Under the pieces are notes generated by a model that ran no database searches, was not told the origin of the DNA, and saw only the letters and a program-made list of their open reading frames with translations. A stretch of 64,000 nt of DNA from an uncultured Lachnospiraceae bacterium (lineage in GTDB: Bacteria > Bacillota > Clostridia > Lachnospirales > Lachnospiraceae), in contig CANPUE010000002.1 of assembly GCA_947577185.1 (NCBI GenBank), forward strand, positions 62,001-126,000. The letters run 5' to 3'. Below are positions 17,803-24,926 of the stretch, in pieces (position 1 is the first letter of the stretch; the number at the start of each line of letters is the position of its first letter). The position numbers and the translations under genes were made by a program.

Positions 17803-18735
17803 TCACGGCCTGCCCTGATAAAATTCCCGCACGACTGCTTCCGCCGGTTTGCCGTAAATGGAATATCCGCCGTCTTTTAAGGCCGCGTGTGCCGACTTTA
17901 ATTTCGGACCCCAGTCCCACAGACAGAATCCCTGAACGAAATCACGCTTTCCGGCCGTCTCAAACATCGTTCGATACCATGCGGCCTGTTCTTCCAGGTT
18001 CACAGTCCCGCGGACCCGCCAGTCATTCGGCGTCTGTGCAGAGGTAGTCGTAGACATACACCCCGCCTCGGCAAAGAAAAACGGCTTCTGATATCTTCGA
18101 ACCACTTTCTCAATCCTGTCAAGCTGACTGTTCCAGTCATTGATCGGATAATAACCGCTCGAAGAGATCACATCCACGCAGTCCCACCAGTTCACGCGCC
18201 CTTCCTGATATTTGTCGGTATTATAGGACACCGTCCCCGTATAAACGCCCCGGATATCCCAAATCAGCTTTCTCCATTCCGCCTCTCTATGCTCTGACAT
18301 GACCATCTCACAGCCTGCCAGAAACATCTCACAGCCTGTCTTTTGTGCAAGATACGCATAATGACACTGAAAGTCCGTATAGGAGGAAAACCAGTTTCCC
18401 CATTTCGGTTCACAGGGCACGTCCACGTCAAAAAAACTGATATGCGCCCGCCAGGTACCGTTTTTACAGTTTGCCGTCGGTTTGACCGCCACACGGATTC
18501 CCTTTTCATGAATGTACTCGACCATATTGGTCAATTCTTCATCCGACATGGTAGCCTGCGTCCGATAGTCTATTTTTTCAGACTGCGGCGTCTCCTGTAT
18601 TCCATTGGGCACCAGCATGATAAGGTTCGCCCCTGTTCTTTCGATCAGCAGATCAAGGCTCTCAAAAGCTTCTTTACTACCCAGGCACCCCCTGCCGGCA
18701 AAGGGTGCAAAGGTCACTCCTTTCACATATTGCAT
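17803..18735 (-). CDS. GH113 endo-beta-1,4-mannanase-like glycoside hydrolase
   Basis: A 310-residue TIM-barrel enzyme resembling family GH113. Landmarks are VKGVTFAPFAGRG, GANLIMLVPNGIQ, KPTANCKNGTWR, FLAGCEMVMSEHREAEW (proposed acid/base Glu143) and PFFFAEAGCMST (proposed nucleophile Glu223). No signal peptide is seen, so it should act on imported manno-oligosaccharides, feeding short products to the 2-epimerase and phosphorylases. It is divergent from an AraC regulator. Annotations as a generic 1,4-beta-xylanase are possible, but the mannan context argues against them. Confidence 0.82.
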   Translation of the reverse strand: MQYVKGVTFAPFAGRGCLGSKEAFESLDLLIERTGANLIMLVPNGIQETPQSEKIDYRTQATMSDEELTNMVEYIHEKGIRVAVKPTANCKNGTWRAHISFFDVDVPCEPKWGNWFSSYTDFQCHYAYLAQKTGCEMFLAGCEMVMSEHREAEWRKLIWDIRGVYTGTVSYNTDKYQEGRVNWWDCVDVISSSGYYPINDWNSQLDRIEKVVRRYQKPFFFAEAGCMSTTTSAQTPNDWRVRGTVNLEEQAAWYRTMFETAGKRDFVQGFCLWDWGPKLKSAHAALKDGGYSIYGKPAEAVVREFYQGRP

Positions 18736-18771
18736 AATCTGTTATGTCCTTTCTTCTTTCGGCTTCTATCC

Positions 18772-18787
18772 AATTACTATAGTAATT
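18772..18787. promoter_or_regulatory. 16-bp palindrome in the GH113/AraC divergent promoter
   Basis: AATTACTATAGTAATT is a perfect palindrome. It overlaps the expected -35 position of the AraC gene, whose -10 TATAAT is at 18803-18808, and lies about 40 bp upstream of the GH113 start. It is a candidate operator controlling both genes. Confidence 0.5.
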
Positions 18788-18854
18788 CTCTCTTCCGAAT
18801 GCTATAATGAATCAACCAGAAAATAGTACAAATCTCTGAAAGGAATTTTTTCCC

Positions 18855-19748
18855 ATGAACTTTCTGTATGAGAACTGTGATCTTCTAAATGCGCCTTATG
18901 AAGCCTTTTTGTTTGACACTGCGAAGCTATCCTTTCCGGTGCGCTCACACTGGCACTATTTTACTGAAATGATATATATAATAGAAGGAACCGCTTTTGT
19001 TGAGAGCAATGAACGCGAATTTTATGTCTCCACAGGAGATCTCATGCTCTTTCACGCCCGGGATATCCATGCGATCTACGCCGCCTCCCATAGGGCGCTC
19101 AGATTTCTGGTACTGAAATTTGACTGTAACAGACTTTCTGTCAAAAGCAACTATACGCCGAAATTATCGGATATCCTGCACTATGCCAGGTTATCCGGCC
19201 AGGCAGACGTATTTTTTCCATCCGACAGACTGCATGGTCTGCCGGTACGGGATACGTTCGAGCTATGCATCCGGGAAATCAACCAGAAGGAATACGGTTA
19301 TGATGTGCGCGTTCATGCCCAGCTCTGCTCCCTGTTGGTCGAGATCATCCGCATCTGGCAGAAAGACGGCCTGACGGTCGGAGAGCTTTCTCCCATTCAC
19401 ATCGGGCGCGGTACGTCTGAGCATGATATCGAAACTATCACGGAATATATTGATGCACACTCCCATGAGTCCATAAAAGTGGAAGCGCTTGCGGCGATCT
19501 GCCACATGAGTTATTCCCATTTCGCAAAGTGTTTCAAGGAATTTTACGGGCGTTCCTGCAAAGAGTATATTGAGTTCATACGGATAGAAAAAGGGGAAGA
19601 GCTGCTTCTTTTCACAGACTCTTCCCTCTCCGAAATCAGTCAGGAGAGCGGGTTCTCCGACTGCAGCCACTTTATCCGTACTTTTCGTAAATGGAAGGGC
19701 ACAACCCCTCACCAGTACCGCATACAGCAAAGGAGGAAGTCTTTGTGA
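18855..19748 (+). CDS. AraC-family regulator beside the mannanase gene
   Basis: A 297-residue protein. The N-terminal cupin domain (about 1-160) includes SHWHYFTEMIYIIEGTA and LMLFHARDIHAIYA. The C-terminal double helix-turn-helix (about 195-290) includes VEALAAICHMSYSHFAKCFKEFYG and LSEISQESGFSDCSHFIRTFRKWKG. AAAGGAA precedes the ATG. It is divergent from GH113 and is the likely activator of that gene. Confidence 0.92.
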   Translation: MNFLYENCDLLNAPYEAFLFDTAKLSFPVRSHWHYFTEMIYIIEGTAFVESNEREFYVSTGDLMLFHARDIHAIYAASHRALRFLVLKFDCNRLSVKSNYTPKLSDILHYARLSGQADVFFPSDRLHGLPVRDTFELCIREINQKEYGYDVRVHAQLCSLLVEIIRIWQKDGLTVGELSPIHIGRGTSEHDIETITEYIDAHSHESIKVEALAAICHMSYSHFAKCFKEFYGRSCKEYIEFIRIEKGEELLLFTDSSLSEISQESGFSDCSHFIRTFRKWKGTTPHQYRIQQRRKSL

Positions 19749-19763
19749 CCAAAGCCTTCCTCC
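19732..19763. terminator. Strong hairpin between convergent AraC and ABC genes
   Basis: GGAGGAAG-T-CTTTG pairs with CAAAG-C-CTTCCTCC around a four-base loop and spans the AraC stop codon. It lacks a long T run, so termination in either direction is probable rather than certain. Confidence 0.55.
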
Positions 19764-19782
19764 CATTGTCCGTCCCTGCAGA

Positions 19783-21555
19783 TTACGCAGAAAACTGTGC
19801 CATATAAAGCTGGTAATAGATTCCTTTTTTATGAAGCAGTTCCTTCGCATTTCCCTCTTCTACAATTCTTCCGTCATCCACCACGAAAATGCGGTCCGCT
19901 TTCTGAATCGTGGAGAGTCTGTGGGCAATGACAAAAGAGGTCCTTCCCTTTAGCAGATTCTCGATACCGCTTTGAACTAACAGTTCCGTTTTCGTATCGA
20001 TGCTCGACGTCGCTTCATCAAGTACCAGAATCTTGGGCATCGACACCATCGTCCTTGCAAAAGCAAGCAATTGTTTTTGTCCGATCGAGAGACCGCCGCC
20101 GCGCTCGGAAAGTTCCGTGTCATATCCCTTTTCCAGTTTCATAATAAAATCATGAGCATTGACTGCCTGAGCCGCTGCAATGATCTCCTCATCTGTCGCA
20201 TCTAACTTTCCATAGCGGATATTCTCTTTGATCGTACCGGAAAAGAGAAAGTTGTCCTGTGTCATGATCCCCATCTGCCTGCGCAGACTCTCGATCGAAA
20301 CCTTCTTTACATCCTGTCCGTCGATCAGCACCCTGCCCTGCTGGACATCATAAAAACGGCTGATCAGATTGACAATCGTGGATTTACCGGCGCCCGTCGG
20401 TCCCACCAGCGCGATCGTCTCACCCGGCCTGATCCGGAAGCTCACATCATCGAGCACTTTCACCTGACCGTCATAAGAAAACGTAACATTCTCAAACGTA
20501 ACTTCTCCCATAATCTCCGGCATCTCTTTTACATCCGACCCGTCCGCAATGGCCGGCGGCGTATCGAGTATCTCAAAAATCCGCTCCGCTCCCGCGATAT
20601 TCGTGACAAGCTGGTTATAAAAATTACTGATATTCATAATCGGATGCCAGAACATATTCAGGTAACTGCTGAAAGCGATGAACATTCCCACAGATACTTC
20701 ATCGACGCCAAGGATAACAATCCCCGTAAAGTAGAGCAAAATACAGCCGAGGCCCCAGGAAAAATCAATTACGGAGCCAAACGCATCACTGATGCGCACC
20801 GCATCCAGAAAGGAACTCCTGTGTTCTTTTATGAGTCCGTCAAAAGTATCCCGCGTCTCCTCCTGTGCGTGAAAACTCTGAATGATACGGATCCCCGCCA
20901 TATCCTCATGAATAAATGCGTTCAGATTGGCAGATTTCTTGCGGAAAAGCTGCCAGCGCGGGTGCGCCTTCATCTCGATCCATACCATCGCCACTGCCAT
21001 AAACGGAATCGTCAGCATGGAAGCGAGAGCGAGTTTCGGATTCTTACAGATCATGATCACGACGACCGCGATCACCGTCAGACCATCAGGAATCAGCGTC
21101 GTCACACAGTTAGAGAGCACATCTTTCAAAGAATTGATATCCCCGATGATACGCGAAAGAATCTTTCCGGTCGGCCTGCTGTCAAAAAACTGAAAATCCA
21201 GCTTCTGGATATGGGTGTACAGTTCCTGTCTGATCGTCAGAAGAATTCTGTTACACACCTTCGCCATAATATACATTCTGAGTTTCACCATAAATACAAG
21301 CAGAAGATTCAGTGCAAGCGCAATGAGCAAAAGCCGGTACAGCCCTTTCAGGTCCCCTGCCGCGATATGTCCGTCGATCGCCTGCTCCATGATCAGCGGG
21401 TTGATCAGACTGATCACAACGCCGTATCCCATGATCAAAAGAACGATCACAATCTGCCACTTATAGGCAAATAAATAAGAAAACAGTCTCTTTAAAGTCT
21501 GGAGCTTGCTGCGCTCCACGCTTACTTCGTCATCTTTATATGAATTGACTGCCAT
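19783..21555 (-). CDS. ABC exporter subunit, canonical half of a second heterodimer
   Basis: A 590-residue half-transporter with a soluble N-terminus, six membrane helices (about 30-320) and a nucleotide-binding domain. Walker A is GPTGAGKST, the signature is LSIGQKQ, and Walker B is LVLDEATSS with the catalytic Glu. It follows the degenerate partner by three bases. The pair is built like TM287/288 and the pair at 2091-5767, but the sequences differ enough that this is not a recent duplication. Confidence 0.93.
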   Translation of the reverse strand: MAVNSYKDDEVSVERSKLQTLKRLFSYLFAYKWQIVIVLLIMGYGVVISLINPLIMEQAIDGHIAAGDLKGLYRLLLIALALNLLLVFMVKLRMYIMAKVCNRILLTIRQELYTHIQKLDFQFFDSRPTGKILSRIIGDINSLKDVLSNCVTTLIPDGLTVIAVVVIMICKNPKLALASMLTIPFMAVAMVWIEMKAHPRWQLFRKKSANLNAFIHEDMAGIRIIQSFHAQEETRDTFDGLIKEHRSSFLDAVRISDAFGSVIDFSWGLGCILLYFTGIVILGVDEVSVGMFIAFSSYLNMFWHPIMNISNFYNQLVTNIAGAERIFEILDTPPAIADGSDVKEMPEIMGEVTFENVTFSYDGQVKVLDDVSFRIRPGETIALVGPTGAGKSTIVNLISRFYDVQQGRVLIDGQDVKKVSIESLRRQMGIMTQDNFLFSGTIKENIRYGKLDATDEEIIAAAQAVNAHDFIMKLEKGYDTELSERGGGLSIGQKQLLAFARTMVSMPKILVLDEATSSIDTKTELLVQSGIENLLKGRTSFVIAHRLSTIQKADRIFVVDDGRIVEEGNAKELLHKKGIYYQLYMAQFSA

Positions 21556-21558
21556 AGT

Positions 21559-23292
21559 CTACGCCTCCTTTCTTTCCATAAACTCCCCGTACTGGGCCAG
21601 ATAAGTCTCATAATACAGTCCTTTTTGTCTCAACAGACTCTCGTGCGTTCCGCGCTCCGCGATCGCACCATTTTCCAGTACAAGGATCTCATCTGCACTG
21701 CGAACCGCACTGATCCTGTGCGCAATGATGATCTTGGTCGTATCTTTCAACTCCGACAGCGTTTCCTGAATCATGTGTTCCGTCTCCATATCCAGCGCAG
21801 AGGTGGAATCATCCATGACAAGGATCGGGTCTTTTTTGGAGAGTGCCCGCGCAATGCTGATCCGCTGCTTCTGTCCGCCGGAAAGGCCCACGCCCCGCTC
21901 TCCTATAACCGTATCGTATTTACGCTCCATGCGCTCAATGAATTCACTCGCCTGCGCGTCCGTAGAAGCTTTTTTCACCGCACTGAAATCTGTCGTCATC
22001 TTCTTGCCCAGTTTGATATTCTCATTGATCGTGTCAGAAAATAAAAACACGTCCTGCATGACATAACTGATGCTCGTGCGAAGCTGTTCCAGCGAAAGCG
22101 TTCGGATATCCACATCATCAATACAGATACGGCCATCCGTCGCATCATACATACGTTGTAAAAGCTGCACGATAGAGGTCTTGCCTGCTCCGGTCGCTCC
22201 CATGATCCCGAGTGTCTTCCCCGGTTCCAGCGTAAAGGTAATATCGTGCAGAATCTCATACTGATCCGCTTTGTGGAACGAGACATGATCGAAACTGATC
22301 TTTCCCTTCACGTCTTCCAGGAGCACAGGCGCATCCGCTTCCTTTATCGTTGAAGTCTCCTGATAGATTTTGCGTATCTTCTTATTAGAAGCCACCGCAG
22401 AAGAAAAGCTGTTCGTCAGCCAGCCCAACATTTCCATCGGCCATACAATATTGGTAGAATACTCTACAAACGCAGTCATCTCGCCGAGCGTCATCTCACC
22501 GCCGATGACCAGTCTGCCACCGACCAGAATGGTCAGCAGCGGCAATACCTTGGAGACTACGGAAAAATACGGGTAATACTTCACAAAAACCTTAGACTGC
22601 GTCATGTTCAGATCATAATATTTCCGATTGTGGGACAAAAATTTGGTGATCTCAAACTTCTCTCTGGCAAACGCCTTGACCGTCCGTACACCTGCCAGAT
22701 TTTCCTCCGCCACTGTATTTAATTTTGCATTTTCTTCACTGATGTCTTCATAAATGCCGCCCAGTTTCCGCTCCATAAGAACCGCGGTCGTTCCGCAAAA
22801 AAGCATTGCCGCGGCAGGAATCAACGTGAGCTTCCAGTTGAGCATACACATGGAAACCAGTATGATGCTCGTATGGTATACGACCTCAATGATAAGCATA
22901 CTGACAAATCCCAGCGCATCCCAGATATGGTCAATATCATCCTTCACGCGGGACATCAGTTCCCCGGTATTGGTCCTGTCAAAAAAGTCGGCGCTCAAAG
23001 ACTGGATATGGATAAACAGATCCCGTCTCATCTGTGCGGATATTTTAGAAGCCGTCCTGTCAAACGTATATTCCTTTATATATTGGAACACACAGCGTCC
23101 CACGCCGATCGCCAGAAAGCCAAGCAGTAAATAGCTTAATCTCGTCATGTCACCGCCGACAATAACATCATCTACAACGGACTTCGTCAGCCGGGGCGAC
23201 AACATATCCAGCGTGACCGCGATCAGGAGCGCCGCCACAGCAAACAGATACGGCACCTTATTCTCCCAAATATAGGTTGATATCTTCTTCAT
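21559..23292 (-). CDS. ABC exporter subunit, degenerate-site half of a second heterodimer
   Basis: A 577-residue half-transporter: six membrane helices, Walker A GATGAGKTS, signature LSGGQKQR and Walker B LVMDDSTSA with Asp replacing the catalytic Glu. The ATG at 23292 has AGGAGG at good distance; an eight-codon-longer frame has no such site. It is preceded by a terminator-like hairpin and a small ORF, suggesting conditional read-through. The substrate is unknown; drug or peptide export is usual for the family. Confidence 0.92.
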   Translation of the reverse strand: MKKISTYIWENKVPYLFAVAALLIAVTLDMLSPRLTKSVVDDVIVGGDMTRLSYLLLGFLAIGVGRCVFQYIKEYTFDRTASKISAQMRRDLFIHIQSLSADFFDRTNTGELMSRVKDDIDHIWDALGFVSMLIIEVVYHTSIILVSMCMLNWKLTLIPAAAMLFCGTTAVLMERKLGGIYEDISEENAKLNTVAEENLAGVRTVKAFAREKFEITKFLSHNRKYYDLNMTQSKVFVKYYPYFSVVSKVLPLLTILVGGRLVIGGEMTLGEMTAFVEYSTNIVWPMEMLGWLTNSFSSAVASNKKIRKIYQETSTIKEADAPVLLEDVKGKISFDHVSFHKADQYEILHDITFTLEPGKTLGIMGATGAGKTSIVQLLQRMYDATDGRICIDDVDIRTLSLEQLRTSISYVMQDVFLFSDTINENIKLGKKMTTDFSAVKKASTDAQASEFIERMERKYDTVIGERGVGLSGGQKQRISIARALSKKDPILVMDDSTSALDMETEHMIQETLSELKDTTKIIIAHRISAVRSADEILVLENGAIAERGTHESLLRQKGLYYETYLAQYGEFMERKEA

Positions 23293-23333
23293 TATAACTC
23301 CTCCTTCTGTCCACACCCTTTTATGGACACAAA

Positions 23334-23362
23334 AAAGCCGCGGCAGAAACCACCGCGGCTTT
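23334..23362 (-). terminator. Intrinsic terminator in the leader of the second ABC exporter operon
   Basis: CCGCGGCTTT pairs with AAAGCCGCGG around a nine-base loop and is followed by six T on the minus strand. It lies between the small ORF and the first exporter gene. A second hairpin, GTCTGTA-CGA-TACAGAC, is at 23374-23390. It either ends the small ORF transcript or attenuates the exporter genes. Confidence 0.8.
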
Positions 23363-23417
23363 ACTCACCATCCGTCTGTACGATACAGACCCATTCCCTT
23401 CACTTTTCCTGCTTCGG

Positions 23418-23603
23418 TTATGGGTAACTGAATACGGAGGTAATCTGATGTCCTGGGCATTCCCTGTTCCGATTCCAAATCTCAGCTTCTATTCCTATTC
23501 CTGTTCTTATATTTGCATGATCTGCATTCATTCCAAACTGCACATTGCCTGAAACTTTCCTGCTTTTCCCTGCAGTTGCCACAAATTTAACGATTCCGAA
23601 CAT
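23418..23603 (-). CDS. Small ORF of 61 residues upstream of an ABC exporter, unknown
   Basis: A 61-codon frame beginning MFGIVKFVATAGKSRK. AAAGGAGG lies eight bases before the ATG, and a good promoter (TTGACT-N17-TATCAT) lies 80-110 bp upstream. It has no recognised domain, one cysteine and no membrane segment. It precedes an intrinsic terminator and the exporter genes, so it may be a leader ORF for attenuation, a small substrate or modulator of the exporter, or a chance frame. Confidence 0.45.
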   Translation of the reverse strand: MFGIVKFVATAGKSRKVSGNVQFGMNADHANIRTGIGIEAEIWNRNRECPGHQITSVFSYP

Positions 23604-23639
23604 CTCATTTACCTCCTTTCCCGATTCGTAAACATTCCT

Positions 23640-23667
23640 GATTCATGATTCGATCAAATGATGAATC
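23640..23667. promoter_or_regulatory. Inverted repeat near the start of the exporter leader, candidate operator
   Basis: GATTCATGAT and ATGATGAATC are inverted with one mismatch around an eight-base centre. It lies just downstream of the -10 element at 23685-23690, where a TetR- or MarR-type repressor would block transcription. Confidence 0.45.
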
Positions 23668-23684
23668 TCGATAACGTAATTGCT

Positions 23685-23713
23685 ATGATAAAGGATTCTC
23701 CCGTAAAAGTCAA
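23685..23713 (-). promoter_or_regulatory. Promoter of the small ORF and second ABC exporter
   Basis: On the minus strand TTGACT (23708-23713) and TATCAT (23685-23690) are separated by 17 bp, a near-consensus housekeeping promoter reading toward the small ORF and exporter genes. Confidence 0.7.
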
Positions 23714-24074
23714 CCAGTGTTTTTCATTTTTTTGCATTTATTTTCCTATTGACTAAGTAGGTATTATATTGTCGCTAAAAGACCTGATTGACCAACTTAT
23801 CCACAGCTTTTCTGACGATTTCGTAGGAAAAGTATTTAAAAAAGGCAAGAAATCCCCAATTTCCACAGAGTTATCCACATATGACATATATGTCGTTCAT
23901 TTATGACCCGCTTTCCTTTGTCTGACAATTCTCTTTTTTTCAGCAAATTATGGGAAGCATTGCATGGACTCATCCTCATATGATACACTGGTAAAAACAG
24001 ACACAGGCTCTTTGTACGCAAAGTACCGGAGCACACAGACGCCCGCTGTCTTCACAGTAGAAAGGATTGTTTAC

Positions 24075-24926
24075 ATGATCAAAATAGGTTCCCACGTCAG
24101 CATGAGCGGAAAAGAAATGCTGCTTGCTTCCGCCAAAGAGGCCGTCTCCTACGGCGCCAATACTTTTATGGTTTATACCGGAGCTCCCCAGAACACCAGA
24201 CGGAAAGAAATCTCCGAGCTGCGCATTGATGACGCCTGGAATTATATGAGAGAACACGATCTGGAAGAGTTCGTGGTTCATGCACCCTACATCATCAACC
24301 TGGCCAATACCATCAATGCCGAAACATACCGGCTGGCCGTCGACTTTCTGTCATTGGAAATCGAGCGTACACGTGCCATGGGAAGCAATGTTCTGATCCT
24401 GCACCCCGGTTCCCACGTAGGCGCCGGCACAAAAGCAGGTATTGACCAGATCACTCAAGGCCTGAATGAAGTTCTGGATGAGCATTCCTGCTATATCGCC
24501 CTGGAGACAATGGCTGGAAAAGGCTCGGAAATCGGCCGCTGTTTTGAGGAACTGGCCGCGATCTATGACGGCGTAACCCGCAATGACAAACTGCGGGTGT
24601 GCTTGGATCTGTGTCACCTGAATGATGCCGGATACGATGTGAAAAATGATTTTGACGGCGTGATTGACCGGTTTGATAAACTGATTGGAAAAGAAAATGC
24701 CGCCGTGATTCACATAAACGACAGCAAGAATGAACCTGGTGCAGGCAAAGACCGCCACGCCAATATTGGTCAGGGCACGATCGGGCTGGAGGCAATCCGC
24801 CGCGTTGTGCACCACCCCGATTTCATGGCACTGCCTAAGATTCTGGAGACCCCCTACATACCTTCTTCTGAAAACCCGGACAAAAAAATCCCCCCTTATC
24901 GGGAGGAAATTGATCTGCTGCGCTAA
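24075..24926 (+). CDS. nfo: Endonuclease IV, deoxyribonuclease
   Basis: A 283-residue AP endonuclease, the usual family length. The metal-ligand series is visible in order: [70 protein letters not shown] and KILETPY. It cuts DNA 5' of abasic sites in base-excision repair. The start [10 protein letters not shown] at 24075 has GAAAGG upstream; a longer frame is not conserved-looking. It ends four bases into the convergent helicase gene. Confidence 0.96.
   Translation: MIKIGSHVSMSGKEMLLASAKEAVSYGANTFMVYTGAPQNTRRKEISELRIDDAWNYMREHDLEEFVVHAPYIINLANTINAETYRLAVDFLSLEIERTRAMGSNVLILHPGSHVGAGTKAGIDQITQGLNEVLDEHSCYIALETMAGKGSEIGRCFEELAAIYDGVTRNDKLRVCLDLCHLNDAGYDVKNDFDGVIDRFDKLIGKENAAVIHINDSKNEPGAGKDRHANIGQGTIGLEAIRRVVHHPDFMALPKILETPYIPSSENPDKKIPPYREEIDLLR

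Larger units (their letters stand above)
23604..24074. other. Intergenic region with two perfect DnaA boxes
   Basis: Between the exporter leader and nfo, TTATCCACA occurs exactly at 23797-23805 and 23871-23879, in the same orientation 74 bp apart, with a weaker TTTCCACA between. The nfo promoter candidate is TTGCAT (23960-23965), 18 bp, TACACT (23984-23989) with a TG extension. No coding frame is convincing here. Confidence 0.7.

Noticed and set aside
23797-23879. Replication origin
   Set aside because: Only two DnaA boxes are present, with no dnaA/dnaN, no AT-rich unwinding tract with box clusters and no skew evidence. Reported only as DnaA boxes.
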